In this document: positions 34,816 to 43,213 of the stretch, one piece after another | How the letters are laid out: the number at the start of each line of letters is the position of its first letter | Numbering within the stretch: position 1 is the first letter of the stretch | DNA from: Deltaproteobacteria bacterium RBG_16_49_23 | GTDB lineage: Bacteria; Desulfobacterota; BSN033; UBA1163 | Length of the DNA stretch: 59,236 bases | Direction: 5' to 3' | NCBI GenBank assembly: GCA_001798855.1 | Contig: MGQQ01000069.1 | Span: forward strand, 1-59,236 | Program-made: the position numbers and the translations under genes | The notes under the pieces: model-generated | What the model was told of the DNA's origin: nothing | The model's input: only the letters and a program-made list of their open reading frames with translations | The model's database searches: none

Positions 34816-35541
34816 ATGGAATATCGTATTAACAGCCTCATAATAATAACGGCATTGTTTATAAAATCCCTCCTCACCTCCCTTTTCCAAAGGGAGAGAA
34901 AATATCCCTCTTTGGCAAAGAGGGGCAAGGGGAGATTTTGTGGAACATGTCAATTCAATTTTGAGACTCTTAATAAGATCATAGCAGCGGGATTTCTGAT
35001 ATTTTTAGGTCTGATTTCTTTTGCTTTTGCAGAGGATTATTCTCTTCAGTACTTTTTAACCAGAGTTACCTCAAAACCGGACGCCCTCTCTAAAAAGGAG
35101 AGATCAGAATTGCTGAATCAGATAGGCAGGCTGCTTGAACAAGCCCTGCAGGCCCATGAGAAAATAACCTGTGACATTCAGACCGGAGAGATCGATATCC
35201 GGTATCAGGAGGGGGATTTCTGGATTTCGAAACTGAAAGAGGATCAAAAATCAATCGAAGCCGGAAGGGAGCAGGTTAAATCATTGAAAGAGAAGCCCGG
35301 CAACATGATGGCATCGATCAAACTCTATAAATCCCTTAAAGACCTCTCTGTCAATTTTAACAGTTACAATAATATGCCTTCGTTTTGCGCCTCTGTGGGC
35401 GACCTGGCCCCCGAATTGGAGTTATGGGCGGACCCGGTTTTTTTCCAGCTCTACGTGCTTCCTCTTGCCCGTTTAAAAGATGTGGAAAGGGGTCCTCCCC
35501 AGAAGGAGAAGACGCCGGCGCCAAAAGGGAAAAAACCTTAA
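34816..35541 (+). CDS. Exported unknown protein with a repeat in its N-terminus
   Basis: The 241-residue protein starts after GGGAGGGGGG. A hydrophobic start (INSLIIITALFI) is followed by about 30 residues encoded by a palindromic repeat (SLFQRERKYPSLAKRGKG), then a clear signal-type segment IIAAGFLIFLGLISFAFA with likely cleavage before EDYS. The mature part of about 160 residues is helical, with cysteines in KITCDI and SFCASV, and ends in a Pro/Lys tail. I do not recognise the family. Confidence 0.65.
   Translation: MEYRINSLIIITALFIKSLLTSLFQRERKYPSLAKRGKGRFCGTCQFNFETLNKIIAAGFLIFLGLISFAFAEDYSLQYFLTRVTSKPDALSKKERSELLNQIGRLLEQALQAHEKITCDIQTGEIDIRYQEGDFWISKLKEDQKSIEAGREQVKSLKEKPGNMMASIKLYKSLKDLSVNFNSYNNMPSFCASVGDLAPELELWADPVFFQLYVLPLARLKDVERGPPQKEKTPAPKGKKP
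34862..34945. repeat. CTTTTCCAAAG / CTTTGGCAAAG repeat within a coding frame
   Basis: It is the same unit as at 21831 and 33898, here read in frame near the N-terminus of the exported protein. It carries no stop in that frame. Confidence 0.75.
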
Positions 35542-35552
35542 TGTCCCCAATT

Positions 35553-35578
35553 GTCATACTCGCGAAAGCGGGTATCCG
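35553..35578. repeat. Half of a TGTCAT...GCGAAAGCGGG repeat
   Basis: TTGTCATACTCGCGAAAGCG with GGTATCC directly abuts the ATG of the next gene. Full copies lie at 40874 and 51405. Confidence 0.6.
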
Positions 35579-37174
35579 ATGAATATTAAGCTGGAAAGCT
35601 TCCTACGCTATTCTCAATCCTCCTTCACATCTGTCGCCCTGGTCGCCATCTTATCGCTCACCTTTTATCTTCGTCTCCTCTTTTTCGGACAGATGATCGA
35701 CGCCGATGTTGGAAACATCGCTTACATGGGGTGGCGAATGGCCGAAGGAGAAGTGTTGATCGACCTGGAGGGTCCGGGAAAGCCTCCTCTCTATGCTATG
35801 TTTTACGCACTCTATGTTTGGTTCTTCGGCCCCTCTGTTCCGGGGCTAAAGATGTTTGGAGCCATTTTTGTTCTCATGGCGGTCATCGCAATCTATTGGG
35901 TGGCAAAGGTGGCCTATGGGGAAAAGGCGGGGCTTCTGGCCGCGCTGCTCTTCGGAGTCTTTTCATCCGGGCCGATGGTGGAAGGTGGGACGGTCAACCT
36001 CGAAACGGTCTTACACTTCCCCTCTATTCTTGCCGTCGGATTTTTTCTGAAAGCTTCAGCAACAGGCCGGTCAAAATGGTACTTCCTTGCCGGTCTGTGT
36101 GCGGCAACGGCAGCGCTCATCAAACAGGTAGGCGGGGTGATCTTCTTTGTTTTTATCTGCATCGGCCTTTATGAGAATTGGAGGAAAAAGGAGTGGTTTT
36201 TTCGTTATGGAATTCTGGGGGCAGGGGCCCTGGCGCCGATCATTACGCTTCTCGTCTTCTATTCTTTACATGGTTATGCCCTGAACGAATTATATGACTC
36301 CATGGTGGGAAGCAACCTCCGCTATCTTGAGAGAGGGTTCGAATACCGGAGTCTATTCGCCTATTTTTTTTCAAGTCTGAAGTTTATCCTCCTCGAAAAC
36401 AGCCTTCTCTGGATCGGTTCTCTTTTTTCCGTCATTCACCTTTTCAGGCAAATGCGGCATGGGCAGGGAGAGAGGGCTGACCAGATACTGCTCTGGTGGG
36501 CTTTCTGGTCTTTTGGGGTTCTATGGGTTTCAGGAACTTTCTATGCCCATTATTTTCTTCAAATCATAGGACCTTTTGCCGTGCTGGCTGCCTATGGGAC
36601 ATTGGAAGCCTGGAAACTGGCAAAATCTTATACTCCTCCGCTGAGGTTTGTCGCTCAGGGGTTATGGGCGCTTGTATTGACGATCATGGTCATTCTTTTC
36701 GTTAAGACGGACTATAGACATTTCTTCTCGTATAACCCTGTCGAGGAGACGGTCTTCCAGTATAAAGGGTTGAATGGCATCATCGATCAGTACGGATATG
36801 GAATATATAACGTCATGCAATATGAAATCGCTTCCCATATCCGCGATCACACCGGTCCGGCTGATACGATCTATGTTTGGGGAGTTTCTCCGCAGCTCTA
36901 CTATTTAACCCAGCGAAGAGCCGCAACCCGGTACCGCAATAACTTTAATATCAGTTTGAATGTCACGAGTAACCCCGGAGAAGCGCTTCGTGATTATGGA
37001 CCGGTGGCCATGGAGGAGATAAAAAAATCTTTCCCTATCTATATTGTCCAGGTATTTCGTCTCGAGAATTTTCCAGATTTACAGAGTTTTGTCCGGGATC
37101 ATTATCTATTAGAGATGAATGTGGATGTCCCCGGAACTCCCTTCAGAATAAATCTTTATCGGAGGAAGATATGA
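35579..37174 (+). CDS. Glycosyltransferase family 39-like membrane protein
   Basis: The 531-residue protein has about ten membrane helices. DADVGNIAYMGWRMAEGEVL in the first loop has the acidic residues of GT39/ArnT-type transferases, and PGKPPLYAMFYAL follows. Such enzymes transfer sugars from polyprenyl phosphate on the outer face of the inner membrane. The start at 35579 lies directly behind a repeat half; longer upstream reading would only translate the preceding gene in another frame. Confidence 0.75.
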   Translation: MNIKLESFLRYSQSSFTSVALVAILSLTFYLRLLFFGQMIDADVGNIAYMGWRMAEGEVLIDLEGPGKPPLYAMFYALYVWFFGPSVPGLKMFGAIFVLMAVIAIYWVAKVAYGEKAGLLAALLFGVFSSGPMVEGGTVNLETVLHFPSILAVGFFLKASATGRSKWYFLAGLCAATAALIKQVGGVIFFVFICIGLYENWRKKEWFFRYGILGAGALAPIITLLVFYSLHGYALNELYDSMVGSNLRYLERGFEYRSLFAYFFSSLKFILLENSLLWIGSLFSVIHLFRQMRHGQGERADQILLWWAFWSFGVLWVSGTFYAHYFLQIIGPFAVLAAYGTLEAWKLAKSYTPPLRFVAQGLWALVLTIMVILFVKTDYRHFFSYNPVEETVFQYKGLNGIIDQYGYGIYNVMQYEIASHIRDHTGPADTIYVWGVSPQLYYLTQRRAATRYRNNFNISLNVTSNPGEALRDYGPVAMEEIKKSFPIYIVQVFRLENFPDLQSFVRDHYLLEMNVDVPGTPFRINLYRRKI

Positions 37175-37265
37175 TGCCTGGTTTGATCCATCTTAAAGGG
37201 TGTAAGGTTTACAAATCAAAGATGAAAGTTTAAAATATGTATCATTGAAAAGGAGTTTGGGATCT

Positions 37266-38345
37266 ATGAAAGATATCTATACCGAAATAGTCAATGTGCT
37301 TGAGGCAAAGGAACAGTTAGCGGTGGCCACCATCATCAATCGCGTAGGTTCCGCCCCGAGGGAAGCGGGTGCGAAATACCTGGTTAAGAAGGATGGAACT
37401 GCAGTCGGCTCAATCGGAGGAGGATGTGTTGAGGCCGATGTATGGCAGGAAGCCAGGAAGGTGATAGAAAAAGGAGAAGGGAGTATTCTCCATTTTAAAT
37501 TGACATCCGAGCAACTGGCAAATGGGGGACTCATCTGCGGTGGGAATATTGATATCTTTTTGGAACCTCTCAGAGAGGACTCCTTAAATATCTATCAAGA
37601 GGTGTTAAAGGTGAGACAACAGGGAGGTTTGGGCATCCTTACAACTGTGATCTCTGTAGATGGCGCTTCTCCAAAGGGGAAGGATGTCAAGGCGTTAATA
37701 AAGCCATCCGGGGAAAAGACCGGTTCACTTTTTATGGGAGAGGAGTTGGAAGGAAGGATTTTGGGAGAGGCAGAGAGGCTTTTAAGAGAGAGGAAGCCAG
37801 AGGTATTAGTCATCCATTCAGAGGAGGTGAGTCATGCCTGGAAGAGACTGGAGGTCCTTCTGGAGCCTATCTATTCCGAACCGACGGTATACATCTTTGG
37901 GGCAGGCCATATTTCCCAACAACTGGTTCCCCTTGTCAAAAAGGTCGATTTCAAAGCGGTGGTCATCGATGACCGGGAGATGTTTGCAAACCGGGATCGA
38001 TTTCCCGAGGCGGATGAGGTCATCGTCTCAGAATTTGAGAATTCTTTCGAAAGAATCACCATTGATCATTCAAGTTATATCGTCATTGTGACACGGGGGC
38101 ACATCTACGATGGGCTTATTCTGGGAAAAGCAGTCAAAACGGATGCCCATTATATCGGAATGATCGGCTCTAAGAAGAAGATTCGGGTTTTATACCAAAA
38201 TTTGGCCAAAGAAGGGATTCCAGAGGAGGTTTTGAGAAGAGTCCATGCCCCTATTGGAATCGACATTCACTCTGAAACACCTGAAGAGATTGCTGTAAGT
38301 ATAGTAGCTCAACTTATTATGAAAAGAAGAGAAAGATTGGCATAA
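37266..38345 (+). CDS. XdhC-family molybdenum hydroxylase maturation protein
   Basis: The 359-residue protein has the XdhC/CoxI domain (ATIINRVGSAPREAGAKYLV, GSIGGGCVEADVWQEA) and a C-terminal Rossmann domain (VYIFGAGHISQQLVPL, ATHAYIGMIGSKKK-like HYIGMIGSKKKIRVL). XdhC binds the cofactor and supports its sulfuration before insertion in xanthine dehydrogenase-like enzymes; in selenium systems a selenium ligand is presumed. AAGGAG stands 11 bases before the ATG. The hydroxylase itself is not in the window. Confidence 0.85.
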   Translation: MKDIYTEIVNVLEAKEQLAVATIINRVGSAPREAGAKYLVKKDGTAVGSIGGGCVEADVWQEARKVIEKGEGSILHFKLTSEQLANGGLICGGNIDIFLEPLREDSLNIYQEVLKVRQQGGLGILTTVISVDGASPKGKDVKALIKPSGEKTGSLFMGEELEGRILGEAERLLRERKPEVLVIHSEEVSHAWKRLEVLLEPIYSEPTVYIFGAGHISQQLVPLVKKVDFKAVVIDDREMFANRDRFPEADEVIVSEFENSFERITIDHSSYIVIVTRGHIYDGLILGKAVKTDAHYIGMIGSKKKIRVLYQNLAKEGIPEEVLRRVHAPIGIDIHSETPEEIAVSIVAQLIMKRRERLA

Positions 38346-38378
38346 ATATTGCTTTATATAAAGAAATTAATAAAAACC

Positions 38379-38407
38379 TTGACAAAAATGTTCCACTTTT
38401 GTAAAGA
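38379..38407 (+). promoter_or_regulatory. Sigma-70-like promoter for the pilin pair
   Basis: TTGACA, 17 bases, then TAAAGA, about 40 bases before the first pilin ATG, which follows GGAGG. Confidence 0.6.
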
Positions 38408-38446
38408 TACATCAAAATTTGATCAGTCCAAAATGGAGGTAAAGAG

Positions 38447-38830
38447 ATGTTGAGGAATCAGAGGGGTTTTACATTGATTGAATTGATTATTATCATTGTT
38501 ATTATTGGAATCCTGGCAGCCGTGGCCATCCCGAGATATATCGATTTAACCCAGGATGCAGCAAATGCCACTGCAAGAGGGGTATTGGGCAGTTTGAGAA
38601 GCGCAAATTCGATTGTATTTGCGGAACGCCTGATAAGAGGGACAGTCGCAGCCTATACAATGGACCAGATTGTTAATAATGCGAATATTCAAGGAGTAAG
38701 CTTTACTTTTGATGCAACGAATGTAACGGTGACGGCAGGGGGATATAGTTATCTTTTTACCCTTGCCCCTACAGTTCTCCAGGCGCCTACAACGGTTGGG
38801 ACAATTGCGGGACCTGTTGGAACCTGGTAA
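38447..38830 (+). CDS. Type IV pilin, tandem copy 1
   Basis: The 127-residue prepilin has a seven-residue leader (MLRNQRG) cleaved before FTLIEL, the conserved Glu5, and a hydrophobic helix (IIIIVIIGILAAVAIP). The globular part has no cysteine pair and ends in a Gly/Pro-rich tail with a final Trp. Bases 38660-38747 are identical to part of the next gene although the rest differs. It probably forms the fibre of the MSHA-type pilus encoded about 6 kb away. Confidence 0.88.
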   Translation: MLRNQRGFTLIELIIIIVIIGILAAVAIPRYIDLTQDAANATARGVLGSLRSANSIVFAERLIRGTVAAYTMDQIVNNANIQGVSFTFDATNVTVTAGGYSYLFTLAPTVLQAPTTVGTIAGPVGTW

Positions 38831-38865
38831 AGTGCCTATATTTAAATAAAAATCAGGAGGGAAAG

Positions 38866-39258
38866 ATGATGAAAAATCAGAGAGGTTTTACTCTCATTGA
38901 ACTGATCGTTATCATTGTCATCATTGGAATATTGGCTGCCGTTGCCATTCCGACATATCTCGATTTGACACGAGATGCCGCCAATGGCACAGCGAGAGGT
39001 GTACTTGGAGGTTTGAGGAGCGCTAACGCTCTCGTATTTGCCGACCGCCTGTTAAAAGGAACAATTGCCTCCTACACGATGGACCAGATTGTTAATAATG
39101 CGAATATTCAAGGAGTAAGCTTTACTTTTGATGCAACGAATGTAACGGTGACGGCAGGGGGATATACCTATCTCTTTACCCTTGCCCCGACACAACTCCA
39201 AGCGCCAACGACCTTCGGAACATATACGGCTGGCGCGGGTACGTTTGCTACTTGGTAA
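38866..39258 (+). CDS. Type IV pilin, tandem copy 2
   Basis: The 130-residue prepilin is a paralogue of the preceding gene: leader MMKNQRG, then FTLIELIVIIVIIGILAAVA. AGGAGGG precedes the ATG, and 35 bases separate the two genes. An 88-base block is identical to copy 1. A strong intrinsic terminator follows at 39313, within the start of the next gene. Confidence 0.88.
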   Translation: MMKNQRGFTLIELIVIIVIIGILAAVAIPTYLDLTRDAANGTARGVLGGLRSANALVFADRLLKGTIASYTMDQIVNNANIQGVSFTFDATNVTVTAGGYTYLFTLAPTQLQAPTTFGTYTAGAGTFATW

Positions 39259-39304
39259 TAGGAGGCTAAATTTACTATTTGTGACCGGTAAAATTAAAGA
39301 GAGG

Positions 39305-42265
39305 ATGAGATGGGTCAGACCAACCGAAATTTTGGTTGGTTTGACCTTTTTTTTTGCCACCCTTCTCTTTTTTTACGACCTTCTGGATGACAGATTTCTT
39401 CTCACAGAAAGGGATCTTGCTCCTTACTTTATTCCGCCAAGGTTCTTCTGGATTGAAAGCCTGAAGCAGGGCGATTTTCCCTTATGGAATCCTTACCAAT
39501 TTTCAGGCCATCCTTTTTTTGCCAACCCCCAGAATGCCGCCCTTTATCCTTTAAATGGTCTCTTCTTTTGCTTTCCCTTCGATATCGCCTTCAATGCCAT
39601 CATTCTTCTCCATTTCTTTTTAGCCGGGTTATTTACCTATCTCTTTCTTAGAGACCTGAAGGTGGGGCCAACCGGGTCTCTCATATCAGGTCTCATATGG
39701 ATGCTCGGGGGATACCTGCTCTCTGTCCACAGTCTTCTCACTATCCTCCTCTCAGTCGCCTGGACTCCCCTGGTGATGCTCTTTTTCAGAAGGGCGATCG
39801 AGCGGCCCGGAATTAAAAATGAGATACTGACTGCAATCTTTATGACCATCTCTTTCCTTGGGGGCGGGATTGAAATAGTGTATGGAAATTTTTTCGTTCT
39901 TTTAATCATGATGATTTTTCCTCTTCAACAATCAAATCCCCCCTCACTCCCCTTTCCTAAATTAACCGTGTCCCATAAGTCGGGGGCTGGATACAAGGAG
40001 CACTCGGACAGATCCCCCATCCCCCTCCTGACCTCCCCCTTGAAGGGGGAGGAATCACCCGAAGCGCGTGACGATTACCCTCCCCTTCAGGGGGAGGGTC
40101 GGGGTGGGGCTATACAAGAGTCTCAATTGCACCAGTCGTACATTCCCCTCTTGTGTCCAAGGGGGTTAAGGGGATTATGGGACGGACGGATAAAAGTTCT
40201 ACTGTATCGTTTTAAAAGCTTCCTCGTCATCTCCACTATTTTTTTAGTTCTCTCAGCCATTCAACTGGTTCCTTTTCTCGAACTCTGGATCCATTCTATC
40301 CGGGGGCAGGGGATCTCCTATCAGGAGGCTACGATCTGGAGTTTGGCTCCGAAAGATTTCCTCCTTTTCTTTTTACCGGATGTTTATGGATACTTTCTGG
40401 ATATGAAGAAGTACTGGGTGACCCAGTGCTGGCTCAAAACCATGTATACCGGCGGGTTGCCTTTTATATTGAGCTTGATATTCTTTCTTATCCCTCACCC
40501 TGTCCCTCTCCCAGAGGGAGAGGGAGTGAGAGGAAACCCTCTCCCAGAGAGAGAGGGGGCAAGAGGAAACCCCCTCGCAGGGGAGGAGGGTTCAAGGAGA
40601 AATCCTCTCCCCTATGGGGGAGAGAGGAGAGTGAGGGGGATTGGGAGAAGCCGAATGCTCTTCCTCTCTTTAATGTTCTTCTCCCTTTTTTTATCTCTCG
40701 GGCAATATAATCCGCTATACCCGCTTGTCTTTAAGTATCTCCCTTTCTTTAACGGGATCAGGTATCCTGTCAAATTCCTCTATCTTTTCATTCTTGCCCT
40801 CGCTATTACTGCAGGCCTGGGTTTTGAAAGACTGGTTCAGTTTTCTAACAGGGTGAGGGAAAATAACGACCCGGTGTCACTCCCGCGAAAGCGGGAGTCC
40901 AGAAATGTCCGAAAAAGCTGGATTCCTGCTGGAGTTTATCCCGCACTCCAATGCGGGGCAGGAATGACATTTCAAATGATAAAAAGACTTTTTCAACAAC
41001 CTGCCAAAAAGAGTGATGGAAAATGGCTAAAGCATCTCTTCATCTTCTTCTCCCTTATCTCAGGACTTTTCCTCTTATTTTTAATCCAGGGACATCAGGA
41101 AATTGAACAATTCCTTAAGTTGAAGGAGATTGATTTCCCGCATTTCAATCACCTCTCTGCTAACCTCTACCACATCAAGAGATTCTTCTTCTATCTTACC
41201 GTCTTTTTTCTCATTCTCAGGGTTGGCTACGAGGTGAGATGGAAAGGATGGATAAAGTTCTTACTTCTCTTTTTTCTTGCAGCGGACCTCTTCGGGAATA
41301 TGGGATTCTACGGGAAAGAAAAATCTCACGACTATTTCAAAAAAACCAGAGTCTTGGAAATCATCACTTCGGATAAAGAACCACTACGGGCCTTCTCGAC
41401 GGGGAAGACGGTCGGACTGGACAGCCCCATTCTCATCGGGAATGGCTCTCCCTTTGACCTCATTAAGGAGAAACATCTTCCTTCATTGAATATGATCTAT
41501 CAGGTTCATGATATCTGGGGACTTGATGTGGTCCGGTTAAAAAGGAGCAACGACCTTTATAAAAAGTTTATAAGCCTACCGTCCATCTCTTCAAGCCATC
41601 TCGTTGACCTTTATGGAGTAAAATATGTCATCTCCATCACTCCGATTGAAGAGGAGGCCGGTTTTGAACTGCTCTATGCCAGACTGGAAGGCCTCGAAGG
41701 CAACCAGAAGGACCTTCTCAAACAGAATACCATCAAATTATACAGAAACAGGAACCACCTTCAAAGGGCATGGCTTGTGAAAGACTTCAAGGTGATGGAT
41801 TCAAAAGAGATGCTTTCAACGATCGCTCAAAAGAATTTTGATCCAAGAAAGGAAGTGCTTCTCGAAGAGAGACCCCCTCACCCCGACCCTCTCCCAGAGG
41901 GAGAGGGAAATAGAAGAAGCCCTCTCCCTATCGGGGAGGGGGGTAGAGTGAGGGGAAGCGGGGCCGTTGACCTGGTCGCTGAAAGGAAAAATGGATTGAT
42001 CCTCCAGGTTGAGGTCCATGATGAGTCCATCCTGGTTTTGAGCGATACCTACTATCCTGGGTGGAAGGTATTTGTGAATGGGAAGAAAGAAAAGATCCTT
42101 TGCGCCAATTATAATTTCCGGGCAGTGGTTCTCCCTAAAGGGTCAAACCGGGTGGAGTTCGTTTATTCGCCCATCAGCTTTAAACTGGGCGCAGTCATTA
42201 CTTTTATAGGGATATTGGGTTGTTTGGCAGGATGGGTGGTCCAACGTAATCCCCGGAATCCGTAA
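39305..42265 (+). CDS. YfhO-like membrane protein with four in-frame repeats
   Basis: The frame from 39305 gives 986 residues; about 740 remain if the repeats are removed, a normal size for YfhO-type membrane proteins. GDFPLWNPYQFSGHPFFANP, then ALYPLNG, is the family signature; a dozen helices and a C-terminal soluble domain (VLSDTYYPGWKVFVNGK) follow. Four repeats of three families are translated in frame (about residues 212-293, 396-446, 524-555, 857-885). The N-terminal codons overlap a terminator. A role in envelope glycan or lipid assembly is inferred from the family and the neighbouring GT2 gene. Confidence 0.75.
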   Translation: MRWVRPTEILVGLTFFFATLLFFYDLLDDRFLLTERDLAPYFIPPRFFWIESLKQGDFPLWNPYQFSGHPFFANPQNAALYPLNGLFFCFPFDIAFNAIILLHFFLAGLFTYLFLRDLKVGPTGSLISGLIWMLGGYLLSVHSLLTILLSVAWTPLVMLFFRRAIERPGIKNEILTAIFMTISFLGGGIEIVYGNFFVLLIMMIFPLQQSNPPSLPFPKLTVSHKSGAGYKEHSDRSPIPLLTSPLKGEESPEARDDYPPLQGEGRGGAIQESQLHQSYIPLLCPRGLRGLWDGRIKVLLYRFKSFLVISTIFLVLSAIQLVPFLELWIHSIRGQGISYQEATIWSLAPKDFLLFFLPDVYGYFLDMKKYWVTQCWLKTMYTGGLPFILSLIFFLIPHPVPLPEGEGVRGNPLPEREGARGNPLAGEEGSRRNPLPYGGERRVRGIGRSRMLFLSLMFFSLFLSLGQYNPLYPLVFKYLPFFNGIRYPVKFLYLFILALAITAGLGFERLVQFSNRVRENNDPVSLPRKRESRNVRKSWIPAGVYPALQCGAGMTFQMIKRLFQQPAKKSDGKWLKHLFIFFSLISGLFLLFLIQGHQEIEQFLKLKEIDFPHFNHLSANLYHIKRFFFYLTVFFLILRVGYEVRWKGWIKFLLLFFLAADLFGNMGFYGKEKSHDYFKKTRVLEIITSDKEPLRAFSTGKTVGLDSPILIGNGSPFDLIKEKHLPSLNMIYQVHDIWGLDVVRLKRSNDLYKKFISLPSISSSHLVDLYGVKYVISITPIEEEAGFELLYARLEGLEGNQKDLLKQNTIKLYRNRNHLQRAWLVKDFKVMDSKEMLSTIAQKNFDPRKEVLLEERPPHPDPLPEGEGNRRSPLPIGEGGRVRGSGAVDLVAERKNGLILQVEVHDESILVLSDTYYPGWKVFVNGKKEKILCANYNFRAVVLPKGSNRVEFVYSPISFKLGAVITFIGILGCLAGWVVQRNPRNP
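39313..39355 (+). terminator. Strong intrinsic terminator behind the pilin genes
   Basis: A 13-base stem, GGTCAGACCAACC / GGTTGGTTTGACC (one G-T pair), with an eight-base loop is followed at once by nine T. It lies 55 bases behind the second pilin stop and inside codons 3-17 of the YfhO-like frame, where it also encodes the start of its first helix. Confidence 0.85.
39940..40183. repeat. Family B element inside the YfhO-like gene
   Basis: CCGTGTCCCATAAGTCGGGG on the left and CTCTTGTGTCCAAGGGGG on the right, with CCTCCCCCTTGAAGGGGGAG and AATTGCACCAGTCGTAC in the core, match the elements at 11932 and 20298. It is translated as about 80 foreign residues (SHKSGAGYKEHSDRSPIPLL and on) between two membrane segments. 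Confidence 0.8.
40491..40641. repeat. Tandem CCCTCTCCC repeats inside the YfhO-like gene
   Basis: CCCTCACCCTGTCCCTCTCC opens and GAGAGGAGAGTGAGGGGG closes a stretch with several GAGGAAACCC-spaced units, translated as PHPVPLPEGEGVRGNPLP and two more imperfect copies of the motif. Confidence 0.8.
40874..40969. repeat. TGTCAC...GGAATGACA repeat inside the YfhO-like gene
   Basis: A 96-base unit, exactly 32 codons, with GTGTCACTCCCGCGAAAGCG and GGGGCAGGAATGACA ends. It is translated as SLPRKRESRNVRKSWIPAG and onward. Confidence 0.85.
41873..41957. repeat. CCCTCTCCC repeat in the soluble domain of the YfhO-like gene
   Basis: CCCCCTCACCCCGACCCTCT and GGGGGGTAGAGTGAGGGG bound the unit, translated as PPHPDPLPEGEGNRRSPLP, just before the C-terminal VDLVAERKNGLIL. 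Confidence 0.8.
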
Positions 42266-42291
42266 CAGTTTAGGTGTTTGAAATATCCTTT

Positions 42292-42458
42292 ATTAAATCC
42301 CTCCCTACCTCCCTTTGCCCTCCGGGTCAGAGACCCCGCCTACCGGCAGGCAGGCGCTCTGGGTCGGAGACCAAAGGGAGGTCAATTACCCCTCTTTGGC
42401 CTCCGGCCCAGAGGGCCTCTGGTCCGGAGGGCAAAGAGGGGCTAGGGGAGATTTTGTG
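42292..42458. repeat. Nested repeat with GGGTCAGAGACC and GGGTCGGAGACC
   Basis: CCCTCCGGGTCAGAGACC and GCTCTGGGTCGGAGACC flank an inserted CCGCCTACCGGCAGGCAGG hairpin; a second palindrome (CCTCTTTGGCCTCCGGCCCA / GGAGGGCAAAGAGGGG) follows. Confidence 0.75.
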
Positions 42459-42508
42459 ATGGAGTTCAATTCAAGTTCTAGAACCTTAATAGGACCTAAT
42501 CGAACGGG

Positions 42509-43213
42509 ATGATGGAGACTGAAAGAACAAATACCTTAACCCTTCTCCTGCTGGAAGAAGCCGCTTCTTATCACCAGTGGATCTTTGAGCAGATGAAACC
42601 TTTTCTGAGAGGGAACATCCTGGAGGTGGGATGTGGCATTGGAAATCTAACAGAGTGGCTCCTTCAACGGGGAAAAGTGCTGGCAACGGATGTCAACGAG
42701 GACTACCTTGATATCATCCGAGAGAAATATCAGAGCCATCCAAACCTGATAGGCGCTCAGATATGGGATATTCGGAAAAATCCTGCGGAGACATTTCATC
42801 ACATTTTTGATACCATCGTCTGCTCCAATGTTCTGGAGCATATAGAAGATGATGATATGGTTTTAAGGCATTATTATGAATTACTTCCCCCGGGTGGACG
42901 ACTCATCCTTCTTGTCCCGGCGTTGAAACTCATTTACAATCATCTGGACAGAGGGCTTGGCCACTTCAGGCGCTATGGACGCGAGGAATTAATGCAGAAA
43001 CTGACCCGCAGGGGCTTCAAAATATTTGAGTTAAAGTATTTTAACTTTTTTGGTATATTGGGATGGTTTGTAAATGGCACCCTTTTAAGGAGACAGCTTT
43101 TACCGGCAGGTCAGGTCCGAATTTTCAACAGGATGGTCCCTCTTTTTATGAAAATAGAGAAGATCATTCCGAAATGGGTGGGTCAATCTTTAATTGCCGT
43201 GGGAGAGAAATGA
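42509..43213 (+). CDS. Class I SAM-dependent methyltransferase
   Basis: The 234-residue protein has motif I in LEVGCGIGNLTEWLL, the acidic motif II in VLATDVNEDYLDII, and DTIVCSNVLEHIEDD. The acceptor is unknown. Its stop codon overlaps the ATG of the next gene (ATGATGA), so the two are coupled; with the GT2 partner it probably belongs to envelope glycan or lipid modification. Confidence 0.85.
   Translation: MMETERTNTLTLLLLEEAASYHQWIFEQMKPFLRGNILEVGCGIGNLTEWLLQRGKVLATDVNEDYLDIIREKYQSHPNLIGAQIWDIRKNPAETFHHIFDTIVCSNVLEHIEDDDMVLRHYYELLPPGGRLILLVPALKLIYNHLDRGLGHFRRYGREELMQKLTRRGFKIFELKYFNFFGILGWFVNGTLLRRQLLPAGQVRIFNRMVPLFMKIEKIIPKWVGQSLIAVGEK

Noticed and set aside
35480-35578. An earlier start for the GT39-like gene
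   Set aside because: The added residues are an Arg-rich reading of the preceding gene's 3' end plus a repeat; the ATG at 35579 gives a normal N-terminus.
40491-40641. Tandem units resembling a CRISPR array
   Set aside because: The units are imperfect, lie in a coding frame, have no regular spacers, and match a dispersed palindrome family.
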